Positions 36,791-45,097 of a stretch of 64,000 nucleotides of DNA are shown here, piece after piece; the first letter of the stretch is position 1, and each line of letters starts with the position of its first letter. Origin of the DNA: Sinisalibacter aestuarii (lineage in GTDB: Bacteria > Pseudomonadota > Alphaproteobacteria > Rhodobacterales > Rhodobacteraceae); assembly GCF_027923545.1 (NCBI RefSeq), contig NZ_BROH01000004.1, positions 186,001-250,000 on the forward strand, given 5' to 3'. Below the pieces are notes generated by a model that was not told where the DNA came from, made no database searches, and saw only the letters and a program-made list of their open reading frames with translations. The position numbers were made by a program, and so were the translations under genes.

Positions 36791-37135
36791 ATGAGCATCG
36801 CCGACCCCAATGCGGGGCAGACCCGCGCCGACAGGATCTTCGGTCTCTTCCGCCTCGTCGCGCTGGTTGAGGGTGTGACCACGCTCATGCTGTTCTTCGT
36901 CGCGATGCCGATCAAATACGGGTTCGGCAATCCGGGTTGGGTGCAGCTCTGGGGGCCGATCCATGGCTATGCCTTTCTTGCCTATCTGGTATTGATGGTG
37001 GTGGCGCTGCGCGGGCGCGGCTGGAGCCCTGGCGACTGGCTGCGCACCACCTTCGCGTCGTTCCTGCCCTTCGGCACCTTTCTGAACGATCCGTTTCTGA
37101 AGCGCCGTTGGACCGGTGGAGCCGGCGCGGCCTGA
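36791..37135 (+). CDS. DUF3817 membrane protein
   Basis: 114-residue integral membrane protein of the DUF3817 family: N-terminal segment with FRLVALVEGVTTLMLFFVAMP, the conserved WGPIHGYAFLAYLV and a C-terminal FASFLPFGTFLNDP. Three hydrophobic segments. ATG 36791 follows AAAGGA. Monocistronic; function unknown, sometimes fused to transporter-like domains in other bacteria. Confidence 0.86.
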   Translation: MSIADPNAGQTRADRIFGLFRLVALVEGVTTLMLFFVAMPIKYGFGNPGWVQLWGPIHGYAFLAYLVLMVVALRGRGWSPGDWLRTTFASFLPFGTFLNDPFLKRRWTGGAGAA

Positions 37136-37228
37136 GCGGTTTGCGCGGGGCGGCCTGCGTGCTATATCCCCGGGCGGCCCGCATCGCGCCAGACAGGACG
37201 GGCGGGAGGCGAAGGTTCGGAGAGTGAC

Positions 37229-38257
37229 GTGGACCAGATCAGACAGCCACAGACCACGCCGCCCTGGCGCCTTTCCGTCGCGCCTATGATGGACTGGACC
37301 GACCGTCATTGCCGGTATTTCCACCGGCTGATGAGCCGCGAGGCGCTGCTCTACACCGAAATGGTTACCGCGCCCGCGCTGGTGCGCGGTGGGGCGTTGC
37401 ATCTGCTTGATTACAACCCGCAGGAGCATCCGGTGGCGGTGCAGCTTGGCGGCTCGGACCCCGACGAACTGGCGGCGGCCACGCGGGCTTGTGTCGGGCG
37501 CGGCTATGACGAGGTGAACCTCAATGTCGGCTGCCCGTCCGACCGGGTGCAATCGGGCACTTTCGGCGCGGTGCTGATGAAGACGCCCGAACTGGTCGCC
37601 GAATGCGTTGCGGCGATGCGCGAGGCTGCCGGGAACGTCGAGGTGACGGTGAAATGCCGGATCGGGGTCGACGATCAGGAGCCGGAGGAGGTTCTGCCCG
37701 ATTTCCTCGACAAGATCGGTGCCGCCGGGGTGACGCGCGCCACGATCCATGCCCGCAAGGCGTGGCTGCAGGGGTTGAGCCCGAAGGAAAACCGCGAGGT
37801 GCCGCCGCTGAACTACGATCTCGTCTACCGCATGGCGCGTGACTTTCCCGATATGAGCCTGTCGATCAATGGCGGCGTGGCCACGCTTGACGAGGCGCGC
37901 GCCCATCTCGCGGCGGGGATGGACGGGGTGATGATCGGGCGCCGGGCCTATCACGATCCGGCCCCGGTGCTGCTCGATGCGGATGAGGCGATCTTTGGCG
38001 CCGCGCCCGGCGGCGACAGCGCTCATGACATCGCCCGCGCCATGCTGCCCTATATCGAGCGTCATCTCGCGGCGGGCGGGCGGCTGCACGAGATCACCCG
38101 GCATATGCTCGGCCTGTTCACCGGGCGGCCCGGTGCACGGGCCTGGCGGCGGGTGCTCTCGGAAGGGGCGACAAAGCCCGGCGCGGGACCCGCGCTGGTG
38201 GAGGAGGCGCTGGCACAGGTGCCGGAGGGGATCGCGGCAGAGGCCCAGACGGTGTGA
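37229..38257 (+). CDS. dusA: tRNA-dihydrouridine(20/20a) synthase DusA
   Basis: 342-residue flavoenzyme that reduces uridine in the tRNA D-loop. N-terminal VAPMMDWTDRHCRYF, Cys in NLNVGCPSDRVQSG (about 99), HARKAWLQGLSPKENRE and GGVATLDEA are DusA-specific, distinguishing it from DusB and DusC. The GTG start at 37229 follows GGAG. Stand-alone gene after DUF3817. Confidence 0.95.
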   Translation: MDQIRQPQTTPPWRLSVAPMMDWTDRHCRYFHRLMSREALLYTEMVTAPALVRGGALHLLDYNPQEHPVAVQLGGSDPDELAAATRACVGRGYDEVNLNVGCPSDRVQSGTFGAVLMKTPELVAECVAAMREAAGNVEVTVKCRIGVDDQEPEEVLPDFLDKIGAAGVTRATIHARKAWLQGLSPKENREVPPLNYDLVYRMARDFPDMSLSINGGVATLDEARAHLAAGMDGVMIGRRAYHDPAPVLLDADEAIFGAAPGGDSAHDIARAMLPYIERHLAAGGRLHEITRHMLGLFTGRPGARAWRRVLSEGATKPGAGPALVEEALAQVPEGIAAEAQTV

Positions 38258-38570
38258 GCCGGGCGGGCGCGCCGGATATGCGATGCCGGTATTCCAGGAT
38301 TCTAGAATCCTGAATCTGCGATAAAATCATTCACAAACAATGGCTTGTCTTCGCGGTGGTCGGTGCGATCCGGTCAGTTCTTTGGTAAGGGTAAATGCCC
38401 GCCAGCGGCCGACCGGCACCACACCTGACGGGCGTGGTCATCGCCCGCGCTCGGTTGCGGATCGCGCCGCCGCGGCGCGCAAGGCCGGGCATCCGGCTGC
38501 GCCGCCCCTTGACGTGAGCGGCCCCGTGCCGGATGAAGCCATGCCGGACAGATGCCCAGGGAGGCCCGCC
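38258..38570. other. Intergenic region upstream of the TSUP gene, contains a palindrome
   Basis: 313 bp between dusA and the TauE/SafE gene. It holds the 18-bp perfect palindrome listed at 38295-38312 and an AT-rich patch around 38320-38345, but no gene I can support. Confidence 0.6.
38295..38312. repeat. 18-bp perfect palindrome with 8-bp periodicity
   Basis: CAGGATTCTAGAATCCTG, flanked by ATTC and AATC so that the whole patch reads as ATTCCAGG/ATTCTAGA/ATCCTGAA units of 8 bp. The same periodic theme occurs at 58607-58641. Confidence 0.6.
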
Positions 38571-39392
38571 ATGCTCGATTTCGCCACGCTCGCACCTCTG
38601 GTGCTGTTGCTGCTCGCCATCGGCGCCTTTGCCGGCGTGCTCGCCGGGCTGCTGGGCGTGGGTGGCGGCATCGTGCTGGTGCCCGCCTTTTACTACACCT
38701 TCTCCGGCATGGGCTACGAGTCGGGTGAGCTGATGCAGGTCTGCCTCGCCACCTCGCTCGCCACGATCATCGTTACCTCCAGCCGCTCGGTGATGTCGCA
38801 TAACAAGAAGGGCGCGGTGGATTGGGGCATCCTGCGCAGCTGGGCGCCGGGCATCGCGATCGGCGCGGTGATCGGGGTGCTGGTGGCCGCCGGCCTGCGC
38901 TCGGCCACGTTGCAGGGCATTTTCGGTGTGCTGGCCTTTTTCATCGGCCTCTACATGCTGTTTGGCAAGATCTCGTGGAAGCTGGCCGACGAGATGCCGG
39001 GCGGGCCTCTGCGCGCCGTGCTTTCGCCCATTGTCGGCTTTCTCTCGGTGCTGATGGGGATCGGAGGCGGCTCCTTCGGGGTGCCGATCATGACGCTGCA
39101 TGGCGTGCCGATCCACCGCGCCGTGGCCACCGCCGCCGGGTTTGGCCTGATCATCGCCTTGCCCTCGGTGATCGCCTTCCTGTTCGTCGACGTGGCCCAT
39201 GCGCCGCCCTATACGCTGGGGGCAGTCAATATCCCGACCTTCCTGATCGTCATCCTCACCACCACGCTCACCGCGCCGCTTGGGGTGAAGATCGCCCATG
39301 CGCTCGACCCGAAGCCGCTCAAGCGCGCCTTCGGCGTGTTCCTGACGCTGGTGGCGCTGAACATGCTGCGCAAGGCGTTCGGGCTGTTCTGA
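38571..39392 (+). CDS. TauE/SafE (TSUP) family anion permease
   Basis: 273-residue multi-pass membrane protein, eight or so hydrophobic segments, with the TSUP repeats FAGVLAGLLGVGGGIVLVPA (N-terminal) and LMGIGGGSFGVPIMTLHGVP (C-terminal). Members export sulfite, sulfonates or related anions, or move small organic anions. ATG 38571 follows CAGGGAGG. It precedes a TDT-family transporter gene, and both families include sulfite exporters. Confidence 0.9.
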   Translation: MLDFATLAPLVLLLLAIGAFAGVLAGLLGVGGGIVLVPAFYYTFSGMGYESGELMQVCLATSLATIIVTSSRSVMSHNKKGAVDWGILRSWAPGIAIGAVIGVLVAAGLRSATLQGIFGVLAFFIGLYMLFGKISWKLADEMPGGPLRAVLSPIVGFLSVLMGIGGGSFGVPIMTLHGVPIHRAVATAAGFGLIIALPSVIAFLFVDVAHAPPYTLGAVNIPTFLIVILTTTLTAPLGVKIAHALDPKPLKRAFGVFLTLVALNMLRKAFGLF

Positions 39393-39479
39393 GCGGGATC
39401 TGCCCGCGACGCAGGGGCGCATGGGATTATCCGCCAAAGCCCGCCATACCGGGGCCCGCGACAGGAGAGGAGTTTTCAG

Positions 39480-40490
39480 ATGACCGGACAGCAGCCGCCC
39501 GCCTTCAAGGCGCAGACCGAGGCCGCGATGCCGCGCTGGCGCAAGATGCCGCCGGCGGTGTTTCCGCCCGTGCTCGGGGCCTTCGGCCTCGCCACCGCCT
39601 GGGGGCGCACGGTGGATGCCTTCAGCTTTACCCCCGCCGTGGGGCAGATCCTGATGGGGGCGGTGACGTTGCTCTACCTCTATCTGCTGGGCAATTACGT
39701 GGCCAAGCTGGCGAAACGCCCCGGCGTGCTGGGCGAAGACCTCAGGGTGCTGCCGGGCCGGGCCGGGCTCGCGGCGATGACGATGGCGGGGATGCTGCTG
39801 GCGCTGGCGGTGCTGCCGTTCTCGATGCCGCTGGCGAAGGCGATCCTCGCGCTCGCGGTCGCGGGCCATGCGGTGATCGCGGTGATGTTTGTCTGGCAGT
39901 TCCTCACCGGTCCCGCCGAGGCGCGCACCGTCACGCCGGTGATGCACCTGACCCTGGTGGGCTTCATCGTCAGCCCGCTTGCAGCCTTGCAGATGGGCTG
40001 GGCCACGTTCAGCCAGATCGTGTTTCTGTTCTCGGTGCTGGTCGCGCTGGCGATCTGGATCGCCTCGGCGCTGCAATTCGCCCGCCAGGACGTGCCGGCG
40101 CCGCTGCGCCCGCTCCTGGCGATCCACGTCGCCCCCGCCAGCCTGCTCGGCACCGTGGCGCTGCTGATGGGCAATGGCGGGCTCGGCCTCGCCTTCGGCA
40201 TTCTGGCGATCCTCATGGTGGCGGCACTGCTGATCCGCGCCCGCTGGGTGATCGCCGGAGGCTTCTCGCCGCTCTGGGGCGCCTTCACCTTCCCGCTCGC
40301 GGCGTTCTCGTCGCTGATGATGGTGCTCGGCACCGCCAATATGGGGCCACGGGACGGTCTGGTCTTCGACCTGATCGGCGCGGTGGCGCTGGTGGCGGCG
40401 ACCTTCTTCATCCCCTGGGTACTGACCAAAGTTGTGCAGCTCTGGCTCAAGGGGCAGTTGGCCGTTAAGACCAATTCTGCGGTGGCCTGA
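39480..40490 (+). CDS. TDT-family transporter (TehA/SLAC1-like)
   Basis: 336-residue membrane protein with ten predicted segments: motifs FPPVLGAFGLATAWGRT at the N-terminus and FTFPLAAFSS near 280 are typical of tellurite-resistance/dicarboxylate (TDT) transporters, which include TehA, sulfite pump Ssu1 and SLAC1. Located 87 bp downstream of the TSUP gene, so possibly in one unit for sulfur oxyanion efflux. The substrate is inferred. A second TDT-type gene is at 60056. Confidence 0.84.
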   Translation: MTGQQPPAFKAQTEAAMPRWRKMPPAVFPPVLGAFGLATAWGRTVDAFSFTPAVGQILMGAVTLLYLYLLGNYVAKLAKRPGVLGEDLRVLPGRAGLAAMTMAGMLLALAVLPFSMPLAKAILALAVAGHAVIAVMFVWQFLTGPAEARTVTPVMHLTLVGFIVSPLAALQMGWATFSQIVFLFSVLVALAIWIASALQFARQDVPAPLRPLLAIHVAPASLLGTVALLMGNGGLGLAFGILAILMVAALLIRARWVIAGGFSPLWGAFTFPLAAFSSLMMVLGTANMGPRDGLVFDLIGAVALVAATFFIPWVLTKVVQLWLKGQLAVKTNSAVA

Positions 40491-40495
40491 GGGCA

Positions 40496-40553
40496 GGGGC
40501 GAGGGGGCCAGCCCCCTCGCGCTCCCCCGGAGTATTTCTGCCAAGAAAAAGGG
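40496..40553 (+). repeat. REP-like dispersed palindromic element, copy G
   Basis: 10-bp hairpin GCGAGGGGGC-CA-GCCCCCTCGC (40499-40520) followed by CTCCCCCGGAGTATTTCTGC and CAAGAAAAAGG. Between the convergent TDT and MmcQ-like genes. Confidence 0.75.
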
Positions 40554-40555
40554 GG

Positions 40556-40903
40556 TCAGCCGCGCGGGGGCAGGGCGGCCTGCGCCTTTTTCGGCAGGCT
40601 CTCGCGGATCACGTCATAGGCGGTGTGGATGCGGTGGGTGATCTCCGCCGGGTCGGCGGAGGCGAAGGGCACCAGCACCCAGGATTTGTGGAAATAGGGG
40701 GCCTTCTGCGCCACGCCCGCATCGCGCAGCATCTCGGCGGTTTCCACATCGGGGCATTTGACGCTGACGCCGATCCCCTGCGCGCCGGTGGCGGCGAAGA
40801 TCTTGCCGCCCAGCTTCCACACATCGTGCCCCGGCCCGAACGGTTCGGACCAGTCCGCCCCGGGCAGGGCGCGGCAGATATCGTTGACCAGATCGCGCGA
40901 CAT
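40556..40903 (-). CDS. MmcQ/YjbR-family protein
   Basis: 115-residue small alpha/beta protein of the MmcQ/YjbR family (CyaY-like fold, proposed DNA binding). Visible: WSEPFGPGHDVWKLGGKIFA (about 18-37) and APYFHKSWVLVPF. Its start lies about 50 bp from the candidate cysS leader on the opposite strand, so the two promoters face apart. No function is known. Confidence 0.85.
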   Translation of the reverse strand: MSRDLVNDICRALPGADWSEPFGPGHDVWKLGGKIFAATGAQGIGVSVKCPDVETAEMLRDAGVAQKAPYFHKSWVLVPFASADPAEITHRIHTAYDVIRESLPKKAQAALPPRG

Positions 40904-40921
40904 GGATGCACTCTAACAGGC

Positions 40922-40950
40922 TTGGCGGCGCGGCCAAGGCCTGCTATCAC
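40922..40950 (+). promoter_or_regulatory. Candidate sigma-70 promoter of the cysS leader
   Basis: TTGGCG (40922-40927), 17-nt spacer, TATCAC (40945-40950). The predicted transcription start is about 40956-40957, which would coincide with the A of the leader ATG, so the leader would be translated without a 5' UTR. Confidence 0.5.
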
Positions 40951-40956
40951 TGAGCC

Positions 40957-40998
40957 ATGACAACGAACGGCATCATCATCTGCTGCATTACCGGCTGA
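40957..40998 (+). CDS. Candidate 13-codon cysteine leader peptide upstream of cysS
   Basis: ATG ACA ACG AAC GGC ATC, two more ATC, TGC TGC, ATT ACC GGC TGA encodes [13 protein letters not shown]: a tandem Cys pair in a 13-residue peptide 82 bp before the cysteinyl-tRNA synthetase start. Cys is rare, so two adjacent Cys codons next to this gene are hard to ascribe to chance. Leaderless leader peptides are known for trpL in rhizobia. Downstream sequence can form alternative hairpins. No sequence homolog is known to me, and expression is unproven. Confidence 0.55.
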   Translation: MTTNGIIICCITG

Positions 40999-41006
40999 CA
41001 TCGTCA

Positions 41007-41061
41007 GGCGGGCCGTTCTTCTGTTTCCTCTCTCTACCGAAGTTGCTAAGCCCGCCGCGGG
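41007..41061 (+). promoter_or_regulatory. Possible attenuator with alternative hairpins before cysS
   Basis: GGCGGGC (41007-41013) can pair with GCCCGCC (41050-41056). The latter overlaps CCCGCCGCGGG (41051-41061), which can fold on itself. The two stems exclude each other. There is no T-tract, so if regulatory it might act on translation (the cysS ribosome-binding site GAGGA is at 41072-41076) or with Rho. Confidence 0.35.
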
Positions 41062-41080
41062 ACGCCTGCGCGAGGACGAC

Positions 41081-42550
41081 ATGGTTGAGATCAAGCTCTA
41101 CAACACCGCCACCCGCTCGAAGCAGCTTTTCGAGCCGCTGGATGCGGACAATGTGCGGATGTATGTCTGCGGGCCCACCGTTTATGACCGCGCGCATCTG
41201 GGCAATGCCCGCCCGGTGGTGGTGTTCGACGTGCTCTACCGGCTGTTGCGCCATGTCTACGGGCCGGATCACGTGACCTATGTGCGCAACTTCACCGATG
41301 TGGACGACAAGATCATCGCCCGGGCGGATGAGAGCGGTGTGCCGATCGACGAGATCACCTCGACCACGACGCAATGGTATCTCGACGACATGCGCGCGCT
41401 CGGCGCGCTCGACCCCGATGAGATGCCGCGCGCGACCCAGCATATCGGCGACATGGTAAAAATGATCGAAGAGCTGATCGGGCGCGGGAACGCCTATGCG
41501 GCGGAGGGCCATGTGCTCTTTGCGGTGGACTCGTATGACGAGTATGGCGCGTTGTCGGGGCGGTCTGTCGACGACATGATCGCCGGCGCGCGGGTGGAGG
41601 TGGCGCCCTACAAGCGCAATCCGATGGACTTCGTGCTGTGGAAGCCCGCGAAGGACGGCGAGCCGGGCTGGGACTCGCCCTGGGGCCGCGGGCGGCCGGG
41701 CTGGCACATCGAGTGCTCGGCGATGAGCTATGAGCTGCTGGGCGAGACCTTCGACATTCACGGCGGCGGGAACGATCTGCAATTCCCGCATCATGAGAAC
41801 GAGATCGCGCAGAGCAAGTGCGCCCATCCGGGGGCGGGCTTCGCGCGGTATTGGCTGCATAACGAGATGTTGCAGGTGGAGGGGAAGAAGATGTCCAAGT
41901 CGTTGGGCAACTTCTTTACCGTGCACGATTTGCTGGAGCAGGGGGTGCCGGGTGAGGTGATCCGGTTTGTGTTCCTGGGGACGCATTACCGTAAGCCGAT
42001 GGACTGGACGGAGAAGAAGCGGGCGGAGGCGGAGGCGACGCTACGGAAGATCGCCGAATTCATAGACAGAAATCTGCACCTGTTTCCCTTCAGAAAACGT
42101 GGACCGCAAAGACCGCCCCAGGAGTTCGTGGACGCGCTTTCGAATGATCTAAACACGGCGCTGGCGGTCACACTGATCAACAAATACCTGAAGAATGAGC
42201 AGGAATCAGAGCTTGTTGGGTCACTTCAGCTTCTAGGGTTCAATCCCGACGAATTGCTTAGGATTTTTAAGCCGTTCCACTTAGCCGCGCGTGATAATGG
42301 CGTTACTTCAGGTGTTAGTTTTGAGGCTTGGGGCGGCCAGTTTGAGATCGATTCCGAAACCATGACGGAGTTGGGAAACCGGCTGTTTAAAATGCGTCAG
42401 GAAGCGTTGAGAACAAAGGACTTCACGGCCGTCGATGCCCTCAAATCCGCGCTCCTCTCCGCTGGGGTCGAGGTGCGAATGTCGAAAGATGGCGTAGAGC
42501 TGATGCCGGGCGCCGGGTTCGACCCTGCCAAGCTGGAGGCGCTCGAATGA
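41081..42550 (+). CDS. cysS: Cysteinyl-tRNA synthetase (mosaic C-terminal part)
   Basis: 489-residue class I synthetase. Zn/Cys-binding [19 protein letters not shown] (Cys30, HIGH-like HLGN), HIECSAM and HHENEIAQS with Zn ligands, and KMSKS in [10 protein letters not shown] (about 270) are all present, so it should be active. ATG 41081 follows GAGGA. From about nucleotide 42045 to 42440 the coding sequence suddenly uses AT-ending and AGA/TTA-type codons (for example AGAAATCTGCAC, CTTAGGATTTTTAAG) before returning to GC-rich codons at the end, as if replaced from a lower-GC donor. The reading frame is intact through that segment. Confidence 0.95.
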   Translation: MVEIKLYNTATRSKQLFEPLDADNVRMYVCGPTVYDRAHLGNARPVVVFDVLYRLLRHVYGPDHVTYVRNFTDVDDKIIARADESGVPIDEITSTTTQWYLDDMRALGALDPDEMPRATQHIGDMVKMIEELIGRGNAYAAEGHVLFAVDSYDEYGALSGRSVDDMIAGARVEVAPYKRNPMDFVLWKPAKDGEPGWDSPWGRGRPGWHIECSAMSYELLGETFDIHGGGNDLQFPHHENEIAQSKCAHPGAGFARYWLHNEMLQVEGKKMSKSLGNFFTVHDLLEQGVPGEVIRFVFLGTHYRKPMDWTEKKRAEAEATLRKIAEFIDRNLHLFPFRKRGPQRPPQEFVDALSNDLNTALAVTLINKYLKNEQESELVGSLQLLGFNPDELLRIFKPFHLAARDNGVTSGVSFEAWGGQFEIDSETMTELGNRLFKMRQEALRTKDFTAVDALKSALLSAGVEVRMSKDGVELMPGAGFDPAKLEALE

Positions 42551-42590
42551 TGCGTTCCCTCCCCAACCGCCTCGCGCGGGCGACCAGCCC

Positions 42591-42724
42591 GGGCGGCGCC
42601 CGACCCTCCCCCCGGGAGGGCGCATTGGCGACGTCGCGTGGCGCACATCCCTCGTCCGGGGCTTTTGAGATAAACTACCCCGCACAACCGCTGCGCAGCG
42701 CCCACCCAGGGTCGGGCGCCGCCC
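42591..42724. repeat. MITE-like inverted repeat between cysS and cimA
   Basis: GGGCGGCGCCCGACCCT (42591-42607) recurs as its exact reverse complement at 42708-42724, a perfect 17-bp inverted repeat around 100 bp with no gene. No target-site duplication was found by eye. Confidence 0.6.
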
Positions 42725-42746
42725 TCGGTTCTCAGGAGGTCATGTC

Positions 42747-44390
42747 ATGACTGAACGCCTGCATCTCTACGACACCACGCTCCGCGACGGCCAGCAGACC
42801 CAGGGCGTCCAGTTCTCCGTGCCCGAGAAGATCGCCATCGCCGAGGCGCTGGACCTTCTGGGCGTCGACTATATCGAGGGCGGCTGGCCCGGGGCGAACC
42901 CGACCGACAGCGATTTCTTCGCCGCAAGGCCCGAGACCAAAGCCACCTTCACCGCCTTCGGCATGACCAAGCGGGCCGGGCGCTCGGCGGCGAATGACGA
43001 TGTGCTGGCGCAGGTGATGAACGCCAATACGCCTGCCGTCTGCCTCGTTGGCAAGACCCATGATTTCCACGTCACCACCGCGCTGGGCATCACGCTCGAC
43101 GAGAATATCGAGAACATCTCCGCCTCGGTCGCGCATATCGTGGCGCAGGGGCGTGAGGCGTTGTTCGATGCCGAGCATTTCTTCGACGGCTACAAGGCCA
43201 ATGCCCCCTATGCGCTGGACGCGGTGCTTGCCGCCTACGAGGCCGGTGCGCGCTGGGTGGTGCTCTGCGATACCAATGGCGGCACGCTGCCGCAGGAGAT
43301 CCACGATATCACCCGCGCGGTGATCGAGGCCGGCATTCCCGGCGACCGGCTGGCCATCCATTGCCATGACGATACCGGCAACGCGGTGGCGGGCAGCCTC
43401 GCCGCCATCGACGCGGGCGCGCGGCAGGTGCAGGGCACCCTGAACGGGCTGGGCGAGCGCTGCGGCAATGCCAACCTGACCTCGCTGATCCCGACGCTGC
43501 TGCTCAAGGAGCCCTATCGCAGCCGGTTCGATATCGGCGTCACCGAGGCGGCGCTGACCACGCTGACCCGCGTTTCGCGCCAGCTTGACGATATCCTCAA
43601 CCGCGTGCCCCTGCGCAGCGCGCCCTATGTGGGGGCCAGCGCCTTCACCCACAAGGCGGGGCTGCACGCCTCTGCGATCCTGAAAGACCCGTCCACCTAC
43701 GAGCATATCGAGCCGGCGCTGGTCGGCAATGCGCGGCTCGTGCCGATGTCGAACCAGGCCGGGCAGTCGAACCTGCGCAAGCGGCTGGCCGAAGCGGGGA
43801 TCGGGATCGACAAGGGCGATCCGCATCTGGGCGAGATCCTCGACGAGATCAAGCGGCGCGAGGACGAGGGCTATGCCTATGACGGCGCGCAGGCGAGCTT
43901 CGAGCTTCTGGCGCGGCGGATGCTGGGGCAATTGCCGCAATTCTTCGAGGTCAAGCGCTACAAGGTCACCGTCGAGCGGCGCAAGAACCGCTATGACAAG
44001 ATGGTCAGCCTGTCGGAAGCGGTGGTGGTGGTGAAGATCGGCGACGAGAAGAAGCTCTCGGTCTCCGAAAGCCTCGATGCCACCGGCTCCGACCGTGGCC
44101 CGGTCAACGCGCTGGCCCGCGCGCTGGGCAAGGATCTGGGGCCGTACCAGGCCTGTATCGACGATCTGAAACTGGTCGATTTCAAGGTGCGCATCACCAA
44201 TGGCGGCACCGACGCCGTGACCCGCGTGATCATCGACAGCGAAGACGGGCGCGGGCGGCGCTGGTCGACGGTGGGGGTGAGCCCCAATATCGTCGATGCC
44301 TCGTTCGAGGCGCTGCTCGACGCGATCAACTGGAAGCTGGTGCGCGACGGGCTGGAGCCGGTGCGCGCCACCGGGATCGCGGCGCAATGA
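42747..44390 (+). CDS. cimA: (R)-citramalate synthase
   Basis: 547-residue member of the isopropylmalate synthase family. N-terminal LHLYDTTLRDGQQTQG, metal-site HCHDDTGNAVAG and NGLGERCGNAN are conserved, and a C-terminal LeuA dimer/regulatory domain (about 400-540) ends in a typical DGLEPVRATG. Length and NPTDSDFF favour citramalate synthase, which makes (R)-citramalate from pyruvate and acetyl-CoA for threonine-independent isoleucine synthesis. ATG 42747 has AGGAGG upstream. It overlaps the next gene by 4 nt. Confidence 0.92.
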   Translation: MTERLHLYDTTLRDGQQTQGVQFSVPEKIAIAEALDLLGVDYIEGGWPGANPTDSDFFAARPETKATFTAFGMTKRAGRSAANDDVLAQVMNANTPAVCLVGKTHDFHVTTALGITLDENIENISASVAHIVAQGREALFDAEHFFDGYKANAPYALDAVLAAYEAGARWVVLCDTNGGTLPQEIHDITRAVIEAGIPGDRLAIHCHDDTGNAVAGSLAAIDAGARQVQGTLNGLGERCGNANLTSLIPTLLLKEPYRSRFDIGVTEAALTTLTRVSRQLDDILNRVPLRSAPYVGASAFTHKAGLHASAILKDPSTYEHIEPALVGNARLVPMSNQAGQSNLRKRLAEAGIGIDKGDPHLGEILDEIKRREDEGYAYDGAQASFELLARRMLGQLPQFFEVKRYKVTVERRKNRYDKMVSLSEAVVVVKIGDEKKLSVSESLDATGSDRGPVNALARALGKDLGPYQACIDDLKLVDFKVRITNGGTDAVTRVIIDSEDGRGRRWSTVGVSPNIVDASFEALLDAINWKLVRDGLEPVRATGIAAQ

Positions 44391-45097
44391 ACCCGTTCTT
44401 CCGGCTCCATTCCGGTCTGCCGCGCGAAGCGCCGGGCGATCGCGCCAGCGTCGACTGGGCCTTCACCACCGGCAATGTGGCGCGCGACGCGAAGATCCTC
44501 GATGCGGGTTGCGGCCCGGGCGCCGATATCGCCGCGCTCCTCGAGAATGCACCGGCGGGCGAGGTGCTGGCGGTGGACTTGCACGCGCCCTTCATCGACG
44601 CGGTCAAGGCGCGCTGGCTGGACGAGCCGCGCGTGACGGCGCGGGTGCAGAGCATGGATGAGCCAGAGGGGCCGTTCGACCTCGTCTGGGCCGCCGGGGC
44701 GCTCTATTTTCTCGGTATCGAGGCCGGGCTGCGCCACTTCCGCCCGCACCTGGCGCCGGGCGGGGTGGTGGCGTTCAGCGAACTGGCCTGGCTTGTGGAC
44801 GATCCCGCGCCGGGCCTCGTCTGGGAGATGCGCAAGGAATATCCCGAGATCGGCGGGGCCGAAGCGCTGCAGGCACGGGTGATGGCGGCAGGCTACGATA
44901 TCTGCGGGCTGCGCGTGCTCGATGATGCCGCCTGGGAGGCGTACTACACGCCGATGGAGGCGCGCATCGCCGCCTTGCGCCCGGGCGCCGATGCCGATCT
45001 CATCAACGTGCTGAATGCGGCCGGGGAGGAGATTGCGCTCTGGCGCGAGAACCGCGACCAGTTGGGTTATATCCTCGCCGTGGCGCGCCCGGCATGA
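44387..45097 (+). CDS. Class I SAM-dependent methyltransferase
   Basis: 236-residue methyltransferase with motif I LDAGCGPGAD (about 37-46), acidic Asp of motif II (AVDLHAP) and a motif III-like FDLVWAAGALYFLG. Start overlaps cimA (ATGA) and the next gene overlaps its stop, so the three genes form a translationally coupled unit. The substrate is unknown. Confidence 0.84.
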   Translation: MNPFFRLHSGLPREAPGDRASVDWAFTTGNVARDAKILDAGCGPGADIAALLENAPAGEVLAVDLHAPFIDAVKARWLDEPRVTARVQSMDEPEGPFDLVWAAGALYFLGIEAGLRHFRPHLAPGGVVAFSELAWLVDDPAPGLVWEMRKEYPEIGGAEALQARVMAAGYDICGLRVLDDAAWEAYYTPMEARIAALRPGADADLINVLNAAGEEIALWRENRDQLGYILAVARPA

